From: Thermaerobacter subterraneus DSM 13965
GTDB taxonomy: Bacteria > Bacillota > Sulfobacillia > Thermaerobacterales > Thermaerobacteraceae
NCBI RefSeq assembly: GCF_000183545.2
Contig: NZ_JH976535.1
Location: 386,840-450,839, forward strand
Direction of reading: 5' to 3'
Length of the DNA: 64,000 nt
Positions 1 through 9,000 of this stretch are shown piece by piece. Position numbers and translations under genes: made by a program. Every line of letters begins with the position of its first letter. The first letter of the stretch is position 1. A model generated the notes under the pieces. The model was not told where the DNA came from, searched no databases, and saw only the letters and a list, made by a program, of their open reading frames with translations.

Positions 1-571
1 CCTCCTGCGTGCACTGCAGTTGCCGAAGGGCGCTGACCACGATGGCCCGATCGCCGCTTGCGAAGGCGCCCAAACGCTCCGGCGTCAGAAACGCACCGAG
101 GTCGACGCCCCGCGGTGGCTGTTCACCATACCGACGCAGCACGGCACGGATCTGATTTCGCCATCGCGTGGCGACGTTGAGGAGGCGTTCACGGTACCGT
201 AGCAACCGCCGCAACTCGTGCACGGGTTGCGGTGGCACCCAGACCGTGGGCAACGTGCCCACCGCGAGCATCTTGGCCAGCCGGGCTGCATCGACGCGGT
301 CGGTGTGGCGGCCCGACCCGAGCCGCCGTAACTCGACCGGGTTGGCCAGGAGGACCTGGGCGACATGCGGCGAAAGCCAATCGTACACTTCGAACGCATT
401 CCCGGTGACCTCAAGGGCCACCCGGTCGTCGGGGCTGAGCCTTTGGAGGAAACGCGCCCATCCGTCCGGGGTGTTGGGGAACCGGGAATGCTTCTCTTTT
501 TGGGTTTCAGGTCGCCACTCGCAGACGTGCACGTACTGGGCGTGCAAGTCAAGCCCCCAATACCGTGGCAT
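1..571 (-). CDS. IS110-family transposase/recombinase, C-terminal part beyond the window
   Basis: The frame is open from an ATG at 571-569 to the window edge, giving 190 residues with no stop, so the 3' part is missing. The N-terminal DEDD catalytic domain of IS110-type recombinases is recognisable: D8 in YWGLDLH, E54 in ALEVTGN, and D91/D94 in HTDRVDAARLAKML. A good ribosome site (GAGGAGGGAAGG) precedes the ATG. IS110 enzymes excise and insert their element through a circular intermediate, guided by a bridge RNA encoded in the noncoding end upstream of the gene; here that end is 572-896. The missing C-terminal domain would carry the catalytic serine, so whether the copy is intact cannot be judged. 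Confidence 0.9.
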   Translation of the reverse strand, partial: MPRYWGLDLHAQYVHVCEWRPETQKEKHSRFPNTPDGWARFLQRLSPDDRVALEVTGNAFEVYDWLSPHVAQVLLANPVELRRLGSGRHTDRVDAARLAKMLAVGTLPTVWVPPQPVHELRRLLRYRERLLNVATRWRNQIRAVLRRYGEQPPRGVDLGAFLTPERLGAFASGDRAIVVSALRQLQCTQE

Positions 572-870
572 CGACCTTCCCTCCTCAGGCCATCGAGCGC
601 AGGGGCGGCGAAATGGGACAGCGTGCACGCATACACTTGTCCGGGCTCACGGGCACACATGCCCAGGCCCATGTGGGCGGTGCGCAGGAGGGGGCCACTC
701 CACACACCACTGCGGGCTTGGTTGCCCATGTAAAATGGCGGCGCACCCTCCTGCCTGCGCTCCGCTGCCGCCTCCGCCCACGGAATCGGCACAAGGTTAT
801 CCCTTGAAGGTACCGATTCCTGCGCCGGGGGCTTGACCTCAATCATGCACACACCTTTTGAGGGTACCTC
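572..870 (-). ncRNA. Noncoding left end of the IS110 element; candidate bridge RNA
   Basis: About 300 bases without a credible gene separate the IS110 transposase start from the first CRISPR repeat. They fold into imperfect stems. GGAATCGG (782-789) pairs with CCGATTCC (813-820) around an inner AAGG/CCTT stem, leaving an internal loop. GCGCAGGAGGGGG (682-694) pairs with most of 746-760. A partial direct repeat ending in GGTACC occurs at 802-814 and 854-868. In studied IS110 elements the noncoding end upstream of the recombinase encodes a bridge RNA made of stems with internal loops. Assigning that function here is inference from position and fold; the exact RNA and element ends are not determined. 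Confidence 0.35.
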
Positions 871-896
871 GCTGGCGCCCCCTTCGGCCGATCCAG

Positions 897-3642
897 GTTT
901 CGATTCCTCATAGGCACCCTACAAACGCGACAGCTGGAAGACATTATCTGGGCGGCCGCCGATCGTTTCGATTCCTCATAGGCACCCTACAAACGCCATG
1001 CCGTGCATGCCACGGTCGGGTTCGCACCGAGCGTTTCGATTCCTCATAGGCACCCTACAAACGTATTGCTGGCATGGGTCACCGTGAAAGTCGTTTCGAC
1101 GTTTCGATTCCTCATAGGAACCCTACAAACTGGACCCCTTGGGCCTTCCGGGCCTCCGCTTCGGGGGTTTCGATTCCTCATAGGCACCCTACAAACCGCC
1201 CGGCATAGCCGTTTCCCTGATGACGTGGTAAGTTTCGATTCCTCATAGGCACCCTACAAACTCGCGCCTGGCGCTCCATGACCGCCACGTATTTCCGGTT
1301 TCGATTCCTCATAGGCACCCTACAAACCGGGTTCCGCAGTCGTGCTTCGGCGGTGGATGGGGGGTTTCGATTCCTCATAGGCACCCTACAAACCTCTGGG
1401 CGTCTCTTGAGAGACGACCCACTGCCCGAGTTTCGATTCCTCATAGGCACCCTACAAACTCTGTGTGCATGGTAGCATCCGCCGTGCTTTCCGGGTTTCG
1501 ATTCCTCATAGGCACCCTACAAACTTATCTGCTCCAGCACCCTTTCTTCCCCGAGTGTCGCGTTTCGATTCCTCATAGGCACCCTACAAACAGCCCTGGC
1601 GCTTTTCTTGGCGGTGGTGAAGCTGGGGTTTCGATTCCTCATAGGCACCCTACAAACGCGTCGAGGGCCCTAAACGGCGCCCCCGCGATCGTGTTTCGAT
1701 TCCTCATAGGCACCCTACAAACAGGGCCGCTGGAAGAGCTGGGCCAAGCTGCTGGAAGTTTCGATTCCTCATAGGCACCCTACAAACGCCGCTGTCGGGG
1801 CGGCCGTCGCCGCGCATCCAGCCGTTTCGATTCCTCATAGGCACCCTACAAACTTTGGCGCGCCGAGCGAGCTCTTTGATGATCGTATGTTTCGATTCCT
1901 CATAGGCACCCTACAAACGCACGACCGCGAACACAGCGACCGCAATCGGTGCCAGTTTCGATTCCTCATAGGCACCCTACAAACAAGGCTGGTGGAGACG
2001 GTTGGTCTCAAAGAGGCGGCGTTTCGATTCCTCATAGGCACGCTACAAACGCCGCTTTGCCCACGCCAGAGCCAGCGTCGCGTTCTGTTTCGATTCCTCA
2101 TAGGCACCCTACAAACAACGGGCGCGCCCGGAAGGGTCCGGCGGGATCGTGAGTTTCGATTCCTCATAGGCACCCTACAAACTGGCGGCTTCCGAGCGGC
2201 TCGCGAGGAGCGGCCTCGCGTTTCGATTCCTCATAGGCACCCTACAAACACGACTTTCCCGTCGCCCGGAAGCCCTTGACCGTCGCCGTTTCGATTCCTC
2301 ATAGGCACCCTACAAACGTCCGGATCGAGGCGAAGTACGCGGGGACGCGGGGGTTTCGATTCCTCATAGGCACCCTACAAACCGCGCCACCCGGCCCGGA
2401 TGCAGAGGTCGAGCACGGTTTCGATTCCTCATAGGCACCCTACAAACTCGGTTTGGCCGAATTGCTTACTTCGGTTTTTCATGAGTTTCGATTCCTCATA
2501 GGCACCCTACAAACGAAGCCGGTGTCTCATTGCGTGAAGCTGTCTGAGACACGTTTCGATTCCTCATAGGCACCCTACAAACCCGGCTGCAGGTGTGCAA
2601 CGGAGACGGGTGCGTGGGTTTCGATTCCTCATAGGCGCCCTACAAACGTCGTCCGGCATATTGCGCCGCGAATCGAGACGACATAGTTTCGATTCCTCAT
2701 AGGCACCCTACAAACGTGTGTGTGAGTGAAAACCCGTTTGCGCCGAGTGCCGTTTCGATTCCTCATAGGCACCCTACAAACGATCCAGTGGTCGTCTGAT
2801 GAGGAAGCTGCAGTCGCGTTTCGATTCCTCATAGGCACCCTACAAACTCGCCCGTCGGCCGGTACCGCTGCGCCTTGAGATCGTTTCGATTCCTCATAGG
2901 CACCCTACAAACAAGTCGTCCCGGTGCCGATCCTGGGGACCATCCACGGTTTCGATTCCTCATAGGCACCCTACAAACGCAGTCGACGGGCCGGGCGGCG
3001 ATGATGGGGTTGGAGTTTCGATTCCTCATAGGCACCCTACAAACTCGAACCGCCTCCGGCCGGATGGTCATGGAACTGATCGGTTTCGATTCCTCATAGG
3101 CACCCTACAAACTTTGCTACGGTCGAGGCGACGGCTCCCCAACGCTCGTGTTTCGATTCCTCATAGGCACCCTACAAACCTCCCGGTCTTGTTCCAGCCG
3201 GAGGTCAAAGACGAAGGTTTCGATTCCTCATAGGCACCCTACAAACGTTCCTTTCGAGTCAGTTGCCTTTTCGTGGATAGTTCGTTTCGATTCCTCATAG
3301 GCACCCTACAAACGCCGGACATCGGCGGCGGTGACTTTTCCCCGCCCCTGTTTCGATTCCTCATAGGCACCCTACAAACGGGTGGTGGCTGATCCAACGA
3401 GCCCCGAGGGGAGTGGTTTCGATTCCTCATAGGCACCCTACAAACAAACGGTCGAAGCTCCCCGGAAGCGACCGGGGAGACCGTTTCGATTCCTCATAGG
3501 CACCCTACAAACGGGGACTCCGGATGGCGAATGGACAGGCCACGGTTGTTTCGATTCCTCATAGGCACCCTACAAACAATTTTTACTTTCGTCGGGTTCG
3601 AACATACGTGGCAGTTTCGATTCCTCATAGGCACCCTACAAA
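897..3642 (-). CRISPR. CRISPR array, left segment (42 repeats)
   Basis: There are 42 copies of a 30-bp repeat that begins GTTTCGATTCC and ends CCCTACAAAC on the plus strand, with spacers of mostly 35-38 bp. Variant repeats start at 1101, 2021 and 2618. The last copy (3614) loses its final C at the junction with the IS21 element. Read on the minus strand the repeat ends in ATCGAAAC, resembling the 8-nt crRNA tag of many type I-B and III systems. Minus-strand transcription is therefore likely, making this the older, trailer-side segment. Spacers at 1394-1429, 2515-2552 and 3446-3482 contain perfect inverted repeats. No cas gene is adjacent. Confidence 0.98.
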
Positions 3643-3708
3643 TGTGAACGCTAATCGAAAAGTGACCCACGTAGGGCCCTTGTGCTAACCGAAAAATTGA
3701 CCACCCCG
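3643..3708 (+). repeat. IS21 left end with outer and inner terminal repeats
   Basis: The outer copy starts TGTGAACGCTAATCG at 3643. The inner copy at 3681-3708 starts TGTGCTAACCG and continues into TTGACCACCCCG. Both share the core GCTAAYCGAAAA followed by TGACC, the presumed IstA binding sites. Confidence 0.75.
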
Positions 3709-3778
3709 AGACCTGGCCCCTGTATGCTGGGAGGGTGTCCAGACCTTCCAGGGACAGGAGGCCGAAGGAGTGCTCGGG

Positions 3779-5234
3779 ATGGTCGATATTGAGTTTATCC
3801 GAAAGCGCCACTTCGTCGATGGCTGGTCCATCCGGAAGATCAGCCGGCAGCTCGGGCTGGCCCCAGACGGTTCGCAAAGCCCTGGCGAGTGCGGAACCGC
3901 CTCGTTACCGGCTCAAGGCGCCACGTCCCAGCCCCGTGCTCGACCCCTACCGGGACGTCATCCTGACGTGGCTGGAACAAGACGCCACAGCCCCGCGAAA
4001 GCAGCGTCACACCGCCCGCCGGATCTACCAACGGCTGGTCGAGGAGTACGGCTTTCAAGGCGGTGAGTCCACGGTCCGGCGGTTTGTCAGCCAGGTCCGC
4101 GGTCGGCAGCCCGAACCGTTCCTCCCTCTGACGGCCGCCTGGGGCCAGTCGGCCCAGGTCGACTGGGGCGAAGCGGTGGTGGTGCTTGGGGGCCGCCGGA
4201 CGGTTGCCCACCTGTTCGTCCTGCGCTTGCGGGCCAGCGGCGTGATCTTCACCTGGGCGTCGCCGACGGAACGGCTCGAGGCCCTGCTTGAAGGCCACTG
4301 CCGGGCCTTTGCCTGGCTCGGCGGCGTCCCCCGCGAGTGCATCTTCGACAACGCCAAGACGGCGGTCACCAAGATCCTCGCCGGTCCGGCCCGGGAAGAG
4401 CACACCCTCTTTGCCAGCCTCCGGGCCCACTACCTGTTCGACAGTGCCTTCTGCCGCCCCGGTGAGGCCCACGAGAAGGGAGCGGTGGAGAATGGCGTGG
4501 GGTACGTGCGGCGAAACGCCCTCGTTCCCGTGCCCGACTTTCCCGACTGGGAGGCGCTGAACGCCCACCTGCTCGCCTGGTGTGAGCGGGAGCGCCAGCG
4601 GCGCGGGGAGGCATGGGAACAAGAGCGGGCGGCGCTACGGCCCCTGCCGGACCGGCCCTTCCGCGCCGCCCGCCCCCACGTCGTCACGGTCAACAAGCTG
4701 AGCCTCGTGACCTTCGACCGGAACCGGTACTCCGTGCCTTGCGAGGGGGTGGGCCGCACGCTGACCCTGTGGGCCTATACGGACCGGATTGAGGTCACCG
4801 ACGGCGAGCGTGTGGTGGCGACCCATCGGCGGGCTTATGGCCGTGGCGAGACGAGCCTTGAGCTGGCCCATTACCTCCCGGCCCTGGCCCGGAAGCCGCG
4901 GGCCGCAACCCACCTGGCCGTTGTGCCCAAGTTGCCCCCGGTGTATGCCCAGGTCCAGCGCGTCCTGTGCAGCCGACGTCCCGATGGGTACCGTGAGTTC
5001 GCCCAGATCCTGCTCCTGCACCGGGAGTTCCCGGCTGAGGTGATCACCGAGGCTTTGGAGCAGGCCTCCTCCCAGGGGCTGCTGGAGCCGCAAGCCGTTC
5101 GCCAGCTGATCCTCAACCGTCTGGCCCGTCCTGCACCCGAGCCGGTGCCCGTTCCGGACCGGTTCGCCGCCCTTCGGGTCCGGGCTTCCGATCCGGCCTG
5201 TTATGACGCCCTGCTGGGAGGGAATCGCCGATGA
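3779..5234 (+). pseudogene. istA: IS21 transposase istA, frameshifted near its start
   Basis: IstA is the DDE transposase of IS21 elements. The N-terminal segment from ATG 3779 (AAGGAG upstream) reads MVDIEFIRKRHF and enters the helix-turn-helix (SIRKISRQLGLA), then continues out of frame. The catalytic bulk lies one frame over from about 3864 (QTVRKALASAEPP) to the stop at 5234, with DDE residues in QVDWGE, IFDNAK and EKGAVEN. The break falls at GGCCCCAG (3859-3866). Inserting two bases there would restore the usual ARQTVRK spacing, so a 2-nt deletion is the simplest reading. Without a programmed shift the DNA-binding domain is lost and the element is immobile unless helped in trans. A sequencing error is the alternative. 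Confidence 0.8.
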
Positions 5235-6007
5235 ATGCCGCGAAGGCGACCCAGGAAGCGCTCATCGACCTCTATGCCCGGGAGTTACGGCTGCCGGGGC
5301 TCCGCAAAGCCTACCGCGAACTGGCCCGGGACGCCGCCCAGAGCGGCCAGGACCACCTGGCCTACCTGGCCGCCTGCCTCACGGCCGAAGTCGAGTCACG
5401 GCGCCAGAGCCGCTTGAACCGCCGGTTGGGGATGGCCCGGTTTCCCGCCCTGAAAACGCTGGAGTCTTTCGACTTCACGGCCCTTCCCGACCTGCCCAAG
5501 GCCCGGGTGCTCCAGCTGGCGGACGGGAGCTTCGTCAAGGCTCGGGAGAACGTGGTCTGCCTGGGCCCGACGGGAACGGGGAAGACCCACACGGCCATCG
5601 CTCTCGGGGTGGCCGCCATCCATGCCGGCTGGCGGGTGCGATTCACCACGGCCGTCGCCCTGGGGCAGGAGCTGCTGCAGGCCCACAACGAGGCCAGGCT
5701 GCCCAAGGCCCTCAAGGGGTGGGATCGCTTCGACCTCGTGATTCTCGATGAACTGGGGTACCTCGGCCTGGGCCCCGCGGGTCCGCTGCTGTTTCAGTTC
5801 TGCGCCCACCGCTACGAGCGTGGCAGCCTGCTCATCACGACCAATCTGGAGTTCTCGCGCTGGGTCGAGGTCTTTGGCGACGCCACCCTGACCTCGGCCT
5901 TGCTCGACCGGCTCACCCACCGGTCCCACGTGCTGCTCTTCAAGGGCGAGTCCTACCGGTTCCGCGAAAGCCAGCAGCGGTTGCGGAAGGAGGGGGTCTC
6001 ACACTGA
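5231..6007 (+). CDS. istB: IS21 transposition helper ATPase IstB
   Basis: This 258-residue AAA+ protein is related to DnaA/DnaC and remodels target DNA and activates IstA. The N-terminal helical region (residues 1-100) is followed by Walker A GPTGTGKTH, Walker B DLVILDELGYL and a sensor segment LLITTNLEFSRW. Length is normal for IstB. The start ATG overlaps the istA stop by four bases (ATGA), the usual translational coupling in IS21. The gene appears intact, in contrast to istA. Confidence 0.95.
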   Translation: MNAAKATQEALIDLYARELRLPGLRKAYRELARDAAQSGQDHLAYLAACLTAEVESRRQSRLNRRLGMARFPALKTLESFDFTALPDLPKARVLQLADGSFVKARENVVCLGPTGTGKTHTAIALGVAAIHAGWRVRFTTAVALGQELLQAHNEARLPKALKGWDRFDLVILDELGYLGLGPAGPLLFQFCAHRYERGSLLITTNLEFSRWVEVFGDATLTSALLDRLTHRSHVLLFKGESYRFRESQQRLRKEGVSH

Positions 6008-6027
6008 CGAACCTCTAAATCCGACAC

Positions 6028-6083
6028 CGGGGTGGTCAACAATTAGGTTGTCACGGTGGTCAAGTTTTCGATTAGCACGCACA
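6028..6083 (-). repeat. IS21 right end with inner and outer terminal repeats
   Basis: The inner copy (6028-6047) contains GGGGTGGTCAA and the outer copy (6053-6083) GGTGGTCAAGTTTTCGATTAG, with the end at ACGCACA. Both are inverted relative to the left-end repeats. The outer repeat shares the 8-mer TTTCGATT with the start of the CRISPR repeat. Confidence 0.7.
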
Positions 6084-6099
6084 CATCAATCTGCGCCGC

Positions 6100-9000
6100 G
6101 TTTCGATTCCTCATAGGCACCCTACAAACGAAGATCCGCGTCGGGCTGGAGATTGCCAGTCTGGTGTTTCGATTCCTCATAGGCACCCTACAAACCAAGG
6201 CCAAGGCCAGCCGCGAACAGCTGCAGCGGATGTTTCGATTCCTCATAGGCACCCTACAAACCGGCGTGGTCGCCCGGGCCGTCACGGCGTACACGCCGTT
6301 TCGATTCCTCATAGGCACCCTACAAACGGATCATAAAAATGCGGACGCAGGTTATGAATCTGGGTTTCGATTCCTCATAGGCACCCTACAAACGATGAAC
6401 AGTTGCGCCAGTATGCAGACCAGTTGGCCGGTTTCGATTCCTCATAGGCACCCTACAAACTCCCGTGTTGCGGTGGGTTATTGCGGCGCGTCCTTGGTTT
6501 CGATTCCTCATAGGCACCCTACAAACCGAGAGGAGCCGGTCGGCGAGCTCGGCGCGGCTCATGTTTCGATTCCTCATAGGCACCCTACAAACGCGGACTA
6601 CACCATGGGGGGCCAGACGTACTCGGCGTTTCGATTCCTCATAGGCACCCTACAAACTCACCGAAGGAAAGCGCAGTCATCCAGGCATGGTTGTTTCGAT
6701 TCCTCATAGGCACCCTACAAACGGCCGTAGGCCTTTGGCTCCGTTGGAATTGGAATTTGTTTCGATTCCTCATAGGCACCCTACAAACGAGACGGGCGAC
6801 GTCGTAGCTCTCGATGATCGCCTTGTTTCGATTCCTCATAGGCACCCTACAAACCCTGGCGCGGGAGGAATCACCGCGCCGGATACCACCGTTTCGATTC
6901 CTCATAGGCACCCTACAAACAAAAGCGGCGGGGCTACTCGAAGCGGAACAGCTCATGTTTCGATTCCTCATAGGCACCCTACAAACGCAGTGGCGTTATC
7001 ACGGGCGAATTTCTGGTCCCAAGTTTCGATTCCTCATAGGCACCCTACAAACTCTCACCACACTAAGCACGCTGGAGGCTTATAATCCGTTTCGATTCCT
7101 CATAGGCACCCTACAAACCCCACTCGTATACCGACCCCTGCCATGCCTCGATTCCGTTTCGATTCCTCATAGGCACCCTACAAACGTGGCGGTTGTATAC
7201 GCGGACGATGCCGAGGAAGGGGTTTCGATTCCTCATAGGCACCCTACAAACGTCCATGTCGGCGTACTCGCGCAACTTTTCAACCGCGTTTCGATTCCTC
7301 ATAGGCACCCTACAAACCCCGGGAAAACGGCGAAGGGCCTACCGCACTTTGTGGTTTCGATTCCTCATAGGCACCCTACAAACGACGCTGGAGGTTACGC
7401 GGTGCTGTACCGACGGCAGTTTCGATTCCTCATAGGCACCCTACAAACGCACCGGCCCAACGGGACGGTGGCGCCCAACAAGGCGGTTTCGATTCCTCAT
7501 AGGCACCCTACAAACACAAGCGTGGGAGGAGGCACAGGAGGCACGAGAAGCGGGTTTCGATTCCTCATAGGCACCCTACAAACCGCTATCCCCCCGCGCC
7601 GTGGGGCGAACGGCTCTAGTTTCGATTCCTCATAGGCACCCTACAAACGGTCCGGCGTGAGGCGCCGACGGCCCGGGGCATGCTGTTTCGATTCCTCATA
7701 GGCACCCTACAAACCCCTACGCACCCTATCCGTTCCGCCCGTTCTGGAGCCGATGTTTCGATTCCTCATAGGCACCCTACAAACGCCCTGCTCGCCATCA
7801 CCACCCTTCCGCGCCAGGAGTGGATTCGATTCCTCATAGGCACCCTACAAACCCTGGTATTTATCGCTAAGGATAAGCGCCAGTTGCTGTTTCGATTCCT
7901 CATAGGCACCCTACAAACGTTCAGCCGGCGCTGGAGATCGGACACGACGACGGGGTTTCGATTCCTCATAGGCACCCTAGAAACAGCGCAAGCGCCAGCG
8001 CAAGCAGGAGCAGGAGCAGGAGGTTTCGATTCCTCATAGGCACCCTACAAACCCTGGTCATCATCATAATCCGTGTCGGTTACCTTGGAAGGTTTCGATT
8101 CCTCATAGGCACCCTACAAACTCAGGCGTCACACCGAGCGTCACCATCTGGCCGGGCATGTTCCGATTCCTCATAGGCACCCTACAAACGAAGATGTCAT
8201 CTGGGCGGCCGCTGATCCGAAGTCCGTTCCGATTCCTCATAGGCACCCTACAAACCCGCACATCGGCATTTTCGGGGTCTCGGGATCCGGGTTTCGATTC
8301 CTCATAGGCACCCTACAAACAGTAGAACTCAATCCCGTAGGTGTACACGTTGACAGGTTTCGATTCCTCATAGGCACCCTACAAACGTGGGCCGTCGCGG
8401 CCTTGCGGCCTTCGTTGACGGCCTGTTTCGATTCCTCATAGGCACCCTACAAACCGCATACCGAACAGCACGACTGATAGTCAAATTCATCATGTTTCGA
8501 TTCCTCATAGGCACCCTACAAACTGGGACCAGAGGAATTAATCCTCTGGTCCCGTAACCTGTTTCGATTCCTCATAGGCACCCTACAAACGAAGTCAGAA
8601 CGGATGAACTACTGCGAACCGAATGAGTTTCGATTCCTCATAGGCACCCTACAAACCGTCATCGCCGAATTCGTAATCCGACACTTCGCACTGTTTCGAT
8701 TCCTCATAGGCACCCTACAAACGCGCAAGGCCTTCGCCCAGGCCTGGAGTGTGCGGCCTGTTTCGATTCCTCATAGGCACCCTACAAACTAGCCACCCGC
8801 GAAATGGCTAAACAGAAATTATGCTGGTTTCGATTCCTCATAGGCACCCTACAAACCCAGAAGTCACGGGACCAGAAGTCACGGGAGGCGAACGTTTCGA
8901 TTCCTCATAGGCACCCTACAAACCCGGAAAGCGCCATGGCGGCGCTGGTGCAGAGCATTGTTTCGATTCCTCATAGGCACCCTACAAACAGGCCGCGCCG

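Larger units (their letters stand above)
3643..6083 (+). mobile_element. IS21-family insertion sequence inside the CRISPR array
   Basis: A 2.4-kb element carries istA and istB between two blocks of the same CRISPR array. Its ends match as TGTG-NNN-GCTAATCGAAAA, inverted at 3643 and at 6083, and inner repeats lie at 3681-3708 and 6028-6047, the multiple-end-repeat layout of IS21 elements. The left end begins exactly where the last base of a repeat should be. No 4-8 bp target duplication is visible: the left flank ends CTACAAA and the right flank starts CATCAAT. Only 16 bp of spacer remain before the next repeat, so a deletion probably accompanied or followed insertion. Confidence 0.92.

Noticed and set aside
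85-852. Minus-strand open frame spanning the IS110 transposase region
   Set aside because: It is out of frame with the recognisable IS110 catalytic motifs, which lie in a frame open to the window edge.
3735-3863. An alternative N-terminus for istA in the downstream frame (ATG 3735)
   Set aside because: Its residues show no IstA similarity, whereas the other frame encodes a proper IstA N-terminus up to 3862, so a frameshift is the better explanation.
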